Below, piece by piece: positions 5,394 to 5,449 of a DNA stretch of 5,449 nucleotides; the first letter of the stretch is position 1; every line of letters starts with the position of its first letter. The stretch lies in the NCBI GenBank assembly GCA_003229095.1, contig QIHS01000525.1, positions 1-5,449 on the forward strand, read 5' to 3'. Both the position numbers and the translations under genes were made by a program. The notes beneath the pieces were generated by a model that saw nothing but the letters and a program-made list of their open reading frames with translations, made no database searches and was not told the origin of the DNA. The DNA comes from Woeseia sp. GTDB lineage: Bacteria; Pseudomonadota; Gammaproteobacteria; Steroidobacterales; Woeseiaceae.

Positions 5394-5449
5394 GTGGCAC
5401 ATAAAAAAGCAGGCGGCAGCACTAAGAACGGTCGCGATTCAGAATCCAA
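5394..5449 (+). CDS. rpmA: 50S ribosomal protein L27 (partial, N-terminus)
   Basis: The window contains only the first 18 codons and two bases. They encode, after the initiator, AHKKAGGSTKNGRDSES, which is the near-invariant L27 N-terminus (E. coli has AHKKAGGSTRNGRDSEA). The flexible N-terminal tail of L27 reaches the peptidyl transferase centre. Alignment fixes the start as GTG at 5394-5396, because the family begins M-A-H-K-K; no ATG is available in frame. A weak AGG at 5382-5384 lies nine bases upstream. The gene continues beyond the right edge. Confidence 0.97.
   Translation, partial: MAHKKAGGSTKNGRDSES

Noticed and set aside
1..5449. CRISPR array, toxin-antitoxin pair, phage defence island or biosynthetic cluster
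   Set aside because: No regularly spaced repeats, no Cas, toxin, nuclease or synthase motifs are seen. The genes present are housekeeping, one peptidase, one orphan exported protein and an integrase scar.

Overview
The window looks like a chromosomal segment of a gammaproteobacterium. The divergent pair ispB / rplU-rpmA is the arrangement found in E. coli and many relatives, and the IspB, L21, L27 and tRNA-Pro(CGG) sequences are all of gammaproteobacterial type. A secreted S46 dipeptidyl-peptidase and a PKD-like protein fragment would suit a protein-degrading, perhaps marine or sediment, lineage, but the sequence does not fix the genus.

Layout from left to right. Positions 1-234 (+) hold the 3' end of a gene encoding a PKD/Ig-like repeat, cut by the window edge. 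Positions 263-339 (-) are a complete tRNA-Pro with anticodon CGG. Immediately 5' of the tRNA, on the same strand, is a decayed C-terminal fragment of a tyrosine recombinase (about 317-703). Its reading frame runs into the tRNA gene and its HxxR arginine is lost, so this is an old integration scar. Positions 765-1181 (+) encode a small exported protein with a YtkA/FixH-like beta-sandwich appearance. A hairpin-rich spacer (1182-1415) separates it from a convergent gene. Positions 1416-3477 (-) are an S46 dipeptidyl-peptidase of DPP7 type whose frame is broken once, near 2217, with the catalytic His and Asp before the break and the Ser after it. Positions 3541-4512 (-) are ispB (octaprenyl diphosphate synthase), 63 bases upstream of the peptidase and on the same strand. 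Positions 4513-4817 are the divergent control region, with a palindrome, a 10-base tandem repeat and a candidate rplU promoter. Positions 4818-5327 (+) are rplU with an unusual Lys/Ala-rich C-terminal tail, followed by the start of rpmA (5394 onward, GTG start).

The right half is core biology: quinone side-chain synthesis on one strand and ribosomal large-subunit proteins on the other. The peptidase probably shares a transcript with ispB but has an unrelated periplasmic role in peptide use. The left half is an accessory patch around a tRNA. I found no convincing new multi-gene system. The features most worth checking are the peptidase frameshift, the histone-H1-like tail on L21, the integrase frame reading into the tRNA, and the repeats in the ispB/rplU control region.
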